Shown here one piece after another: positions 42,854-50,979 of a stretch of 64,000 nucleotides of DNA; position 1 is the stretch's first letter, and every line of letters begins with the position of its first letter. Under the pieces are notes generated by a model that did no database searches, was not told where the DNA came from, and saw nothing but the letters and a program-made list of their open reading frames with translations. The stretch comes from RZYX01 sp036654375 (GTDB lineage: Bacteria > Bacillota > Clostridia > Oscillospirales > Acutalibacteraceae): the NCBI GenBank assembly GCA_036654375.1, contig JAVVSD010000001.1, forward strand, positions 349,132-413,131. Reading direction: 5' to 3'. The position numbers and the translations under genes are program-made.

Positions 42854-43939
42854 ATGGCAAGAGTTTATAATTTTTCGGCAGGTCCATCAATGCTTCCAGA
42901 GGTTGTTCTTAACAAAGCTGCGGCAGAAATGCTTGACTATCAGGGTAGCGGTCAATCCGTTATGGAAATGTCTCACCGTTCAAAAGTATATGAGGGAATC
43001 ATAAACGGTGCTGAAAGCCTTCTTCGTGAGCTTATGAATATTCCAGATAACTATAAGGTTCTTTTCCTTCAGGGCGGTGCTTCAACACAGTTTGCAGCTA
43101 TTCCGCTTAACTTTATGAATGGAAGTGGCAAGGCTGATTTTGTCATCACAGGACAATGGGCTAACAAGGCTTATCAGGAAGCTTGCAAATATGGCGAAAC
43201 AAAAGTTATTGCTTCCTCAAAGGACAAAACTTTTTCTTATATTCCAAAGCTTAACAAAGCTGACTTCACACCAGATGCAGACTATTTTCACATCTGCCTT
43301 AATAACACAATATATGGCACTGTTTATCATGAACTTCCAGACACTGGCGATGTTCCTCTGATTGCTGACATCTCATCTTGCTTCCTTTCAGAGCCACTTG
43401 ATGTTTCAAAGTTTGGCGTTATTTATGGCGGTGCGCAAAAAAATGTTGCTCCAGCTGGACTTACTATTGCTATTATTCGTGAGGATTTGCTTGGCAAAGC
43501 TCGTGACATCACACCAACAATGCTCAACTACCAGGTTCACGCTGATAATAACTCAATGTACAACACCCCTCCTTGCTATACTATATATATCTGCAAGCTT
43601 GTTTTGGAGTGGATTAAAAGTCTTGGCGGACTTGACGCTATGAAGATTCATAATGAAGCAAAGGCAAAAATCCTTTATGACTTCCTTGACAACAGCAAAA
43701 TGTTCAGAGGCACAGTTGTTAAAGAAGACCGTTCACTCATGAATGTTCCTTTTGTTACAGACAGCGACGAAATTAACGCAAAGTTCATTAAAGAGGCAGA
43801 AGCTGCAGGCTTTATAAATCTTAAAGGACACCGCAGCGTTGGCGGTATGCGTGCTTCAATATACAATGCAATGCCAATTGAAGGCGTTGAAGCACTTGTT
43901 GACTTTATGGCAAACTTTGAAAAAGAAAACACTAAATAA
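42854..43939 (+). CDS. serC: Phosphoserine aminotransferase
   Basis: SerC converts 3-phosphohydroxypyruvate and glutamate to O-phosphoserine with pyridoxal phosphate. The 361-residue protein has the class V aminotransferase layout: YNFSAGPSMLPEVVL at the start, LFLQGGASTQFA (phosphate contact), ISSCFLSEPLDVSKFGVIYGGAQKNVAPAGLTIAI with the Schiff-base Lys in AQKN, and the C-terminal GHRSVGGMRASIYNAMP. AGGAGG precedes the ATG. serA follows by 27 bp, giving a two-gene serine pathway; serB is not in the window. Confidence 0.96.
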   Translation: MARVYNFSAGPSMLPEVVLNKAAAEMLDYQGSGQSVMEMSHRSKVYEGIINGAESLLRELMNIPDNYKVLFLQGGASTQFAAIPLNFMNGSGKADFVITGQWANKAYQEACKYGETKVIASSKDKTFSYIPKLNKADFTPDADYFHICLNNTIYGTVYHELPDTGDVPLIADISSCFLSEPLDVSKFGVIYGGAQKNVAPAGLTIAIIREDLLGKARDITPTMLNYQVHADNNSMYNTPPCYTIYICKLVLEWIKSLGGLDAMKIHNEAKAKILYDFLDNSKMFRGTVVKEDRSLMNVPFVTDSDEINAKFIKEAEAAGFINLKGHRSVGGMRASIYNAMPIEGVEALVDFMANFEKENTK

Positions 43940-43966
43940 TTTAAATATTAAAGGTAGGTCTTTATC

Positions 43967-45133
43967 ATGTTTAAGATTTTGACACTTAACAAAATTTCTC
44001 CTTCAGGTCTTGATCATTTTGATCGTAAGCTTTACACATATGGAACAGAGATGGAAAATCCCGATGCAATAATGGTTCGTTCTGCTTCAATGCATGACAT
44101 GGAGTTTTCAAATAACACCCTTGCAATTGCAAGAGCTGGTGCAGGAGTTAACAATATTCCTATCTCTGATTGCAGTGAAAAAGGTATCGTCGTTTTTAAC
44201 ACTCCTGGTGCAAATGCAAATGCTGTTAAAGAGCTTGTAATCTGTGCGCTTCTTCTAACATCACGCAAGATTATTCCTGCTATTGATTTTTGCAAAACAC
44301 TTAAGGGTGAAGGTACAGAAGTTGGAAAACTTGTAGAAAAAGGAAAGTCTGCTTTTGCAGGCCCTGAAATTCATGGCAAAAAGCTTGGTGTCATTGGTCT
44401 TGGTGCTATAGGTGTTTTGGTTGCAAACTGTGCTAAAAGCCTTGGCATGGAAGTCTATGGCTATGACCCGTTCCTTTCAGTCGATGCCGCTTGGAATTTA
44501 TCTCGCTCAATCAAGCACGCAAAATCATTGCAGGAGATTTTCTCTGACTGCGACTATATAAGTATTCATGTTCCTCTTAACAATGAAACAAGAGATATTA
44601 TTAATGCTGCATCTATTGCAAATATGAAGGACGGAATAAGAATACTCAACTTCTCAAGAGGAGATCTTGTAAACAGCGAAGATATTCTTGAGGCTCTTTC
44701 AACAGGCAAGGTTGCAGCCTATGCAACTGACTTTCCAAGTGATGAGCTTATTGGTGCAAGTGGCGTTATCGCTATCCCTCACCTTGGTGCTTCTACCCCT
44801 GAGTCTGAAGACAACTGCGCAAGAATGGCAGTTTTTGAGCTTATTGATTACCTTGAGAATGGTTCAATCAAAAACTCTGTAAACCTTCCAGATGTTGACC
44901 TTCCTCGCAGCACTGCTTATCGTGTTGGAGTTATTCACAGAAATATCCCAAATATGCTAAACCAGATTACAGCTCCATTTACAAACTCCAATATCAATAT
45001 TGACAACATGGTTAATCGCTCAAAAAAAGAATTTGCCTATACCATACTTGATATTGAAGAAAATGTTGATAATTCAATAGTTGATACACTTAATGCAATT
45101 GATGGCGTTTTAAGAGTTAGAGTAATCAAATAA
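43967..45133 (+). CDS. serA: D-3-phosphoglycerate dehydrogenase
   Basis: SerA oxidises 3-phosphoglycerate to 3-phosphohydroxypyruvate with NAD, the entry to serine synthesis. The 388-residue protein has the D-2-hydroxyacid dehydrogenase fold: ARAGAGVNNIPISDCSEKGIVVFNTPGANANAVKEL, the NAD motif GVIGLGAIGVLVANCAKSLGMEVYGYDPF, the catalytic Arg in ILNFSRGDLV, Glu and His (AIPHLGASTPESE), and a C-terminal ACT domain starting near residue 320 (HRNIPNMLNQITAPF) for possible serine feedback. Its substrate is made by pgk/gpmI enzymes encoded further along this window. Confidence 0.93.
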   Translation: MFKILTLNKISPSGLDHFDRKLYTYGTEMENPDAIMVRSASMHDMEFSNNTLAIARAGAGVNNIPISDCSEKGIVVFNTPGANANAVKELVICALLLTSRKIIPAIDFCKTLKGEGTEVGKLVEKGKSAFAGPEIHGKKLGVIGLGAIGVLVANCAKSLGMEVYGYDPFLSVDAAWNLSRSIKHAKSLQEIFSDCDYISIHVPLNNETRDIINAASIANMKDGIRILNFSRGDLVNSEDILEALSTGKVAAYATDFPSDELIGASGVIAIPHLGASTPESEDNCARMAVFELIDYLENGSIKNSVNLPDVDLPRSTAYRVGVIHRNIPNMLNQITAPFTNSNINIDNMVNRSKKEFAYTILDIEENVDNSIVDTLNAIDGVLRVRVIK

Positions 45134-45144
45134 TTAAAATTATT

Positions 45145-45176
45145 AGCGACCATTCAAATTGAATGGTCGCTTTTCT
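45145..45176 (+). terminator. Intrinsic terminator of serC-serA
   Basis: AGCGACCATTC (45145-45155) pairs with GAATGGTCGCT (45161-45171) and is followed by TTTTCTTTT. Confidence 0.92.
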
Positions 45177-45207
45177 TTTAAAAATTAATATTTAGTTAAT
45201 TTTGTAT

Positions 45208-46179
45208 TCAATTTGTTGACTTATAATCAGAAAGTGGAACAAAAGTGTAGCCCTGTTCTCTTGCCCAATCTACAACATCTCCAAGCACACTTGCATTGGC
45301 TGATGACACTGCGTGTAACAAAATAACGGCACCAGGGTGAAGCCTTGAAGTTATTGTTTGCATTGCTTTCTCACTACTTGGCTGATTTTTTGTGTCATAG
45401 TCAAGATATGCAACAGACCAAAACACACTTGTGTACCCTAATGACTTCACAAGGTCCAATGAACTATCAGAATACTCACCTGTTGGGAATCTGAAATATG
45501 GTGAAGTGTATCCAAACTTTGTTCTTAAATAATTGTCACACATTTCTATTTCGCTTGCCATTTTTTGTCTGCTGATGTCTGGAAATACTGGATGCGTCGT
45601 TGAATGGTTTCCAATAATATGACCTTCATTAATCATTCTTACTGCCATTTTCTGTCCCAAATTCTCTTTAAGATATGGCAATGTAACAAAAAATGCGGCT
45701 GGCACTTTCTTTTCCGTCAGCACATCAAGTATCTTTGCTGTATTACCGTTTTCATAGCCACAGTCAAAAGTTAGATAAAGCACTTTTTTCTTTGTCTTAG
45801 TATCTAATGCTATTGCTCCATATGAGTCAAATATTTTTTGATTATTTACTGATATGCTGTGTGGCTTTGCACCTGTGCTGACTCCAAAGCCATATCCATG
45901 ACCTGTTGTGTCAAGACCTCTTGTGTTTTCTGGGTCACTTGCAGTCATTTTAACTTCTTTGAGAGGTTTACGCCCTGTAAAAGTTCCGCCAGCCTGGCTA
46001 CTTTGTGTAGAAGGCTCTCCAATGACTGGCTTTGGTTCTTTCGTTGTTACCTCTTTTTGAGTTGTGGTTGTTTTTTTTGTTGTAGCCTCTGTTGACTCTT
46101 TATCATCTTTTTTGTTTTTGCAACCCACAAAAGAAAAAAGAATTGACAACAACAGAATAATCGCTGTTAATTTTTTCAT
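45208..46179 (-). CDS. Polysaccharide deacetylase lipoprotein (PdaA-like)
   Basis: The 323-residue protein has a signal peptide with lipobox FVGC, a Thr/Lys/Glu-rich linker, and a carbohydrate esterase 4 (NodB) domain: LYLTFDCGYENGNTAKIL (first catalytic Asp pair region, here D-C), the metal-binding HSTTHPVF, FRFPTGEYSDSS and FWSVAYLDYD, then ILLHAVSS. The arrangement and Y-x-N-x-x linker resemble PdaA-type N-acetylmuramic deacetylases, which act in spore cortex muramic-delta-lactam formation. The start is the ATG at 46179; the GTG at 46188 is too close to the GGGGGAG site. Substrate (spore cortex versus vegetative wall) is inferred. Confidence 0.87.
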   Translation of the reverse strand: MKKLTAIILLLSILFSFVGCKNKKDDKESTEATTKKTTTTQKEVTTKEPKPVIGEPSTQSSQAGGTFTGRKPLKEVKMTASDPENTRGLDTTGHGYGFGVSTGAKPHSISVNNQKIFDSYGAIALDTKTKKKVLYLTFDCGYENGNTAKILDVLTEKKVPAAFFVTLPYLKENLGQKMAVRMINEGHIIGNHSTTHPVFPDISRQKMASEIEMCDNYLRTKFGYTSPYFRFPTGEYSDSSLDLVKSLGYTSVFWSVAYLDYDTKNQPSSEKAMQTITSRLHPGAVILLHAVSSANASVLGDVVDWAREQGYTFVPLSDYKSTN

Positions 46180-46227
46180 CTTTTCCACTTCTCCCCCTTT
46201 ATTATTGTATTAGCAATCACCTAAAAA

Positions 46228-46252
46228 CACAAGGGACTTTTTAAAAGCCCCT
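46228..46252 (-). terminator. Possible terminator after the 61-residue protein
   Basis: On the minus strand AAGGGGCTTTT pairs with AAAAGTCCCTT apart from one mismatch, and T-rich GTGTTTTTA follows. It lies 17 bp past the stop of the small gene. Confidence 0.6.
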
Positions 46253-46268
46253 TGGTTCTGCTTAAATA

Positions 46269-46454
46269 TTATTTAATCATGCTTTGTGCGCTACCAACAA
46301 TGTCACTCACCGTTTTTATCGCTTTATTTGCATTCTTCCTCATTTTGCGTTTTGATGAGCCACTCATCATGGTGTTTCCAACAACCGCAGTTGCTCCGCC
46401 GATTGCAAGACCCAAACCAATCCCTTTGATAGCTGAAGACATTTTTGCAGCCAT
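46269..46454 (-). CDS. Small basic Gly/Ala-rich protein of unknown function
   Basis: This 61-residue protein has a hydrophobic Gly/Ala-rich stretch (IKGIGLGLAIGGATAVVGNTMM, about 9-30, possible membrane helix) followed by a very basic segment (SSKRKMRKNANKAIKTV) and a short amphipathic end (SDIVGSAQSMIK). AAAGGAGG lies 9 bp before the ATG, and a likely terminator follows, so it is a real gene. Similar small Gly-helix plus Lys/Arg proteins occur in Clostridia without known function. It could be a membrane-associated envelope protein; that is a guess. Confidence 0.7.
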   Translation of the reverse strand: MAAKMSSAIKGIGLGLAIGGATAVVGNTMMSGSSKRKMRKNANKAIKTVSDIVGSAQSMIK

Positions 46455-46625
46455 AATTCATTCCTCCTTTGTGCTTTCTTATTATTTGAAAATACCTATA
46501 AAATATTCAATAAATTATTATGTTAAAATTTGCAAAAGCGGGTCATAATATGTTATACTTATGACAATCAAAATGGGTGATTTTTTGCTTTTTGATTTGC
46601 AAGTGTTTTTAGGAGGTATATTTTT

Positions 46626-47474
46626 TTGAATATTCAAAAGCGTGTTGCTGCTATACACGACATTTCTGGATTTGGTAGATGCTCTCTAACCGTTGCTTTG
46701 CCTATCCTTTCTTCAATGGGGATTGAAACCGCAGCAATGCCCACTGCACTACTTTCTTCCCACACTGGTGTGGAAGGATATACTTACAAGGATTTGACCG
46801 ATGAAATGCCTTTATTCCTTAATCATTGGAAAAAACTCAGCTTGGAATTTGACTCTATTTACAGCGGGTTTTTAGGCTCACACAAACAGATAGATATTGT
46901 AAGTGATTTTATTGATAACTTTAAAAATGAAGATACGATTGTTTTAGTCGACCCTGCAATGGCTGATCATGGGAAAATGTATCCCACTTTTGACAGAGCT
47001 TTTTCAAAAGAAATGACAAAGCTTTGCAAAAAAGCCGATGTAATCGTTCCAAATATGACTGAAGCAGTTTTTATGTTGGGTATGGAGTATATTGAAGGCC
47101 CATATACGAAACAATATATCGAAGGGATTTTAAAGTCCTTGGCTGAACTTGGACCATCAAGCATTGTTCTGACTGGTGTTTGCTTTAAAGGTGACGAGCT
47201 TGGAGCTGCAAGTTTTGACGCCAAAACCAACACCATTCAATATTCTTTTTCACCCTATATCGACAGCTACTATCATGGCACAGGGGATGTTTTTGCAAGC
47301 GTTCTGCTGGCTTCAATTTTAAATGGATTTACGCTTAGCAAAAGCGTTGAAATCGCTGTTGACTTTATTTATAATTGTCTGCTTCGTTCTGGCAAGGCTG
47401 AAACTAACCCCTGCTGGGGCGTTAATTTTGAAGCGGGACTTCCAACTCTTTCAAAAGTGTTGGGATTGATATGA
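46626..47474 (+). CDS. pdxY: Pyridoxamine kinase (PdxY/PdxK family)
   Basis: The enzyme phosphorylates pyridoxal/pyridoxamine to the 5'-phosphate. The start is a TTG at 46626 with AGGAGG 10 nt upstream. The 282-residue protein has the ribokinase-like layout of the PdxK/PdxY group: VAAIHDISGFGRCSLTVALPILSSMGIE, substrate region TALLSSHTGVEGYT, VDPAMADHGKMYP, VPNMTEAVFML, and the anion-hole/catalytic DSYYHGTGDVFASVLLAS (GTGD with the base Asp). The product supports PLP enzymes such as SerC. trmL starts 9 bp later, so they are in one operon. Confidence 0.88.
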   Translation: MNIQKRVAAIHDISGFGRCSLTVALPILSSMGIETAAMPTALLSSHTGVEGYTYKDLTDEMPLFLNHWKKLSLEFDSIYSGFLGSHKQIDIVSDFIDNFKNEDTIVLVDPAMADHGKMYPTFDRAFSKEMTKLCKKADVIVPNMTEAVFMLGMEYIEGPYTKQYIEGILKSLAELGPSSIVLTGVCFKGDELGAASFDAKTNTIQYSFSPYIDSYYHGTGDVFASVLLASILNGFTLSKSVEIAVDFIYNCLLRSGKAETNPCWGVNFEAGLPTLSKVLGLI

Positions 47475-47483
47475 GGTGATTTT

Positions 47484-47981
47484 TTGGCTGAGCTTAACAT
47501 TGTTCTCGTTGAACCCGAAATTCCCCAAAATACTGGAAATATTGCACGAACCTGTGCAGCAACTGGAGCAAGACTTCATCTTGTGGAGCCAATGGGGTTC
47601 AAGGTTGATGATAAAAAGCTAAAAAGAGCAGGTCTGGACTATTGGCATCTTCTTGACATTACTTATTATGCTGATTTAAAAGACTTTTTTGACAAAAATA
47701 TTGGTGGAAAGTTCTTCTACTTTACAACCAAGGCAAGACACAGGCATTCAGACATAAAATATCCTGACGGTGCATATCTTATATTTGGTAAAGAAACCGC
47801 AGGTTTGCCAGAGGAATTGCTAAAGTCAAATCCCGAAAGCTGTATCAGAATTCCAATGATTGACGAGGCAAGGAGCCTTAATCTTTCCAATGCGGTTGCT
47901 GTTGGAGTTTATGAAACACTTAGGCAATGGGACTTCCCTGCCCTTCTGGACAAAGGCAGTCTTACAAAATATTCATGGTAA
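47484..47981 (+). CDS. trmL: tRNA (cytidine/uridine(34)-2'-O)-methyltransferase
   Basis: TrmL (YibK/CspR) methylates the wobble ribose of tRNA-Leu. The 165-residue SPOUT enzyme has LNIVLVEPEIPQNTGNIARTCAATGARLHLVEPMGF at the N-terminus, the knot motifs YLIFGKETAGLPEELL and IRIPMIDEARSLNLSNAVAVGVYETLRQ. This short form is typical of TrmL. The start is a TTG behind GAGGTGAT, as with the upstream gene. It is co-transcribed with the pyridoxamine kinase. Confidence 0.93.
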   Translation: MAELNIVLVEPEIPQNTGNIARTCAATGARLHLVEPMGFKVDDKKLKRAGLDYWHLLDITYYADLKDFFDKNIGGKFFYFTTKARHRHSDIKYPDGAYLIFGKETAGLPEELLKSNPESCIRIPMIDEARSLNLSNAVAVGVYETLRQWDFPALLDKGSLTKYSW

Positions 47982-48016
47982 TAATTTAACTTATAATAAA
48001 ATACGGAGGGATAAGA

Positions 48017-48895
48017 ATGAGTAAAATATTAATTATCACCGACACAAGTTGCGACATACCAATAGAACTTATTGAGCCTAATGTAATAGATGTTATTCCA
48101 ATGATTTTCACAATCAATGGGAAACCATTTTGCGAGGGTGTTGACTTTTCAAGCGAAAATTTTTATGAGATTCTGCCAAAGCGTGAGTCCATTACTACAT
48201 TCCAGATTCATGCCGCTGTTTATATTGACCGCTTTGTTCAGGCACAAAGAAATGGCTACACCGATGTTATTGTCATCACGAGCGACTCAAAAACCAGCCC
48301 CATGTATTCCTCTGCTATTGAAGGACGCGGAATGTTCTTGGAACAAAATCCAAACTCCTCATTAAGCCTACATCTTATTGACTCTTTGTCATACTCAATG
48401 GGTACAGGACTTATTGTGCTTGAAGCTGCAAAGCTTATAAAAAATAATGAAAACATTGAAACAGTCCTTGCAACTATTGAAGATTTGTCACGAAGTGTTC
48501 AACTCATTGTCAACTCCTTTAGCGTTCGCAATGTTCGTGCAGATGCACCGATTGACTGGCTAAGAAAAATGGCAACAGAAATTACACATCCATTCCCAAC
48601 TTTTAGCATTATCGAGAGTGATGCAATCGAGCTACCGATTATTAAGGGTGACCATACCGCATTTGACCAGTTCTTTGGTTATTGTCGTGAAGCTTTGATT
48701 ACCAACCAACCTCCTTATGCAGTCGGAGCTGCAATGCGTGAAAAAGAAGCTCGTGCAATTGCCATGCTTCTTGAAGAGGAGCTTGGATATCCACCCATCT
48801 GCATTTACAAGCTTGGTGCTTTTTCAAGCTACTGTGCAGGCAGAGCTTCAATAACTCTGTCATTTGTTGGTGAAAACAGAAAAGAGCAAGCGTAA
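48017..48895 (+). CDS. DegV family fatty-acid-binding protein (first copy)
   Basis: DegV proteins bind a fatty acid; in Firmicutes FakB-type members present it to the kinase FakA for phosphorylation. The 292-residue protein begins KILIITDTSCDIPIELI, has ITTFQIHAAVYIDRF and VITSDSKTSPMYSSA (lipid headgroup-binding Ser/Thr region), LIDSLSYSMGTGLIVLEAAKL, and a C-terminal domain ending GAFSSYCAGRASITLSFVG. GGAGGG precedes the ATG. The ligand and a partner kinase cannot be told from here. A second, divergent DegV is at 57251. Confidence 0.88.
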   Translation: MSKILIITDTSCDIPIELIEPNVIDVIPMIFTINGKPFCEGVDFSSENFYEILPKRESITTFQIHAAVYIDRFVQAQRNGYTDVIVITSDSKTSPMYSSAIEGRGMFLEQNPNSSLSLHLIDSLSYSMGTGLIVLEAAKLIKNNENIETVLATIEDLSRSVQLIVNSFSVRNVRADAPIDWLRKMATEITHPFPTFSIIESDAIELPIIKGDHTAFDQFFGYCREALITNQPPYAVGAAMREKEARAIAMLLEEELGYPPICIYKLGAFSSYCAGRASITLSFVGENRKEQA

Positions 48896-48960
48896 ATTTA
48901 GCATCTATTTGCACTTTTACGCTTTCTATATAAGCATTTATCAGGAAAGGTTTGATTTAA

Positions 48961-50148
48961 ATGGTATTAAACAAAAAAACAGTTGAAGACATTGATGTAA
49001 GCTCAAAGCGAGTTCTTGTTCGCTGTGACTTTAACGTTCCTCTTAAAGATGGCGTTATTACAAACGACAAGAGAATTATTTCTGCTTTGCCAACAATCCA
49101 GTATTTGATAAAGAACAATGCAAAAATTATTCTTTGTTCACATCTTGGAAGACCAAAAGGCGAAGTTAATCCAGAATTTTCACTCGCTCCTGTTGCTGCT
49201 CGACTTTCAGAGCTTCTCGGCAAAGAAGTTAAGCTCGCATCTGATGTTATTGGAGAAAGTGCAAAGTCACTTGCTGATTCCCTTAAAAATGGCGATGTTA
49301 TGTTGCTTGAAAATGTTCGTTTTCATAAGGAAGAAACAAAAAATGACGAAGGATTTTCAAAAGCACTTGCTTCACTTGCTGACATATATGTAAACGACGC
49401 ATTCGGCACAGCCCACAGGGCACATTCCTCAACAACAGGTGTTGCATCGTACCTTCCTGCTGTTTGCGGATATCTTATCCAAAAAGAGCTTAACTTTATG
49501 AATAGTGCTATTGAAAACCCAAAGCGTCCACTTGTTGCCATACTTGGTGGTGCGAAGGTTTCTGATAAAATCGGAGTTATCAACTCTTTGCTTGGCAAAG
49601 TTGATACGCTTATCATCGGCGGCGGTATGGCTTACACCTTTATCAAGGCTATGGGTCTTAATATCGGCAATTCTCTTTGCGAAGAGGACAAGCTTGACCT
49701 TGCAAAGGAAATGATGGCAAAGGCAAAGGACAAGGGCGTTAACCTGCTTCTTCCTGTTGACTGCCATATAGGCAAGACTTTTGATGAAAATACAGAAGAT
49801 TCATTTGTTGACTTTGACAAAATTCCTTCTAACTGGATAGGACTTGACATTGGTCCACGCTCACAAGAACTGTTTGCAAAAGCAGTTGCTGACGCTGGCA
49901 CAATCGTTTGGAACGGTCCAATGGGTGTTTTCGAATGGGACAAATATGCAACAGGAACAATTGCAGTTGCACAGGCTGTTGCTGACTCAAACGCTATCAG
50001 CATTATTGGTGGTGGCGACTCTGCTGCTGCTGTTTACAAGTTTAATCTTGCTGACAAAATGTCTCATATTTCAACTGGTGGCGGTGCTTCTCTTGAGCTT
50101 CTCGAAGGCAAAGAGCTTCCAGGAATTATTGCCCTTAATGATAAATAA
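48961..50148 (+). CDS. pgk: Phosphoglycerate kinase
   Basis: PGK transfers phosphate from 1,3-bisphosphoglycerate to ADP. The 395-residue protein has KRVLVRCDFNVPLKDG (substrate Arg and Asp), the basic patch LCSHLGRPKGE, VMLLENVRFHKEE, hinge AILGGAKVSDK, and the nucleotide-binding WNGPMGVFEW and GGGDSAAAV motifs. It is the first of pgk-tpiA-gpmI, separated by 34-66 bp gaps, and GGAAAGG precedes the ATG. gapA is not adjacent. Confidence 0.97.
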   Translation: MVLNKKTVEDIDVSSKRVLVRCDFNVPLKDGVITNDKRIISALPTIQYLIKNNAKIILCSHLGRPKGEVNPEFSLAPVAARLSELLGKEVKLASDVIGESAKSLADSLKNGDVMLLENVRFHKEETKNDEGFSKALASLADIYVNDAFGTAHRAHSSTTGVASYLPAVCGYLIQKELNFMNSAIENPKRPLVAILGGAKVSDKIGVINSLLGKVDTLIIGGGMAYTFIKAMGLNIGNSLCEEDKLDLAKEMMAKAKDKGVNLLLPVDCHIGKTFDENTEDSFVDFDKIPSNWIGLDIGPRSQELFAKAVADAGTIVWNGPMGVFEWDKYATGTIAVAQAVADSNAISIIGGGDSAAAVYKFNLADKMSHISTGGGASLELLEGKELPGIIALNDK

Positions 50149-50191
50149 TCAATAATTTAATAAGTCATATATTTTTTGAGGAGTGTTTGAA

Positions 50192-50959
50192 ATGAATAAG
50201 AATCTTCGTAAGGCTGTTATCGCCGGAAACTGGAAAATGAACAAAACCCCACTTGAAACTGCAGAGCTTGTAAATGAGCTTAAACCCCTTGTTAATGGAG
50301 CAGGATGCGATGTCGTTATCTGTGTTCCTTATGTTGACTTGCAAACTGCCCTCTATTGTACAGAGGGTTCAAACATAAAAGTTGGCGCACAAAACTGCCA
50401 TTGGGCAGCAAACGGTGCTTATACCGGAGAAATTTCAACAGTTATGCTCAATGAAATGGGCGTTGAATATGTTGTTGTCGGACACAGCGAAAGACGCACA
50501 TATTTTGGCGACACAGATATTACTGTTCAAAAGCGTACTCGTGCAGCACTCGATGCCGGTATGACCGTTATCCTTTGCGTTGGTGAATATCTTGAACAGC
50601 GTGAACAGAATATTACATTTGAAGTTGTTGGATTGCAGACAAAGGTTGCACTTCAAGATGTTAAAGAAGAAGAGCTTGACCGCATTATCATTGCTTATGA
50701 GCCTGTCTGGGCTATCGGCACAGGCAAAACTGCAACTTCAGAGCAGGCTAACGAAGTTTGCAAATTCATTCGCGACCTTATTGCTGACCTTTACAACAAA
50801 GATTCTGCGGACAAACTTGTTGTTCAGTATGGCGGCTCAATGAACGCTGCAAACGCTGATGAGCTTCTTGCACAGCCTGATGTTGATGGCGGACTTATCG
50901 GTGGTGCATCACTCAAGAGTGCAGACTTTGCAAAAATTGTTAACGCTGCTTCAAAGTAA
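50192..50959 (+). CDS. tpiA: Triosephosphate isomerase
   Basis: TIM interconverts dihydroxyacetone phosphate and glyceraldehyde-3-phosphate. The 255-residue protein has the N-terminal AGNWKMNKT (Asn and catalytic Lys), VVVGHSERRTYFGD with the electrophilic His, the loop-6 motif IIAYEPVWAIGTGKTAT with catalytic Glu, and YGGSMNAANADELLAQPDVDGGLIGGASL. The ATG at 50192 follows GAGGAG by 8 nt; an in-frame TTG nine bases earlier overlaps that site. Second gene in the glycolytic operon. Confidence 0.97.
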   Translation: MNKNLRKAVIAGNWKMNKTPLETAELVNELKPLVNGAGCDVVICVPYVDLQTALYCTEGSNIKVGAQNCHWAANGAYTGEISTVMLNEMGVEYVVVGHSERRTYFGDTDITVQKRTRAALDAGMTVILCVGEYLEQREQNITFEVVGLQTKVALQDVKEEELDRIIIAYEPVWAIGTGKTATSEQANEVCKFIRDLIADLYNKDSADKLVVQYGGSMNAANADELLAQPDVDGGLIGGASLKSADFAKIVNAASK

Positions 50960-50979
50960 TCCAAGGAGATAATAAATCT

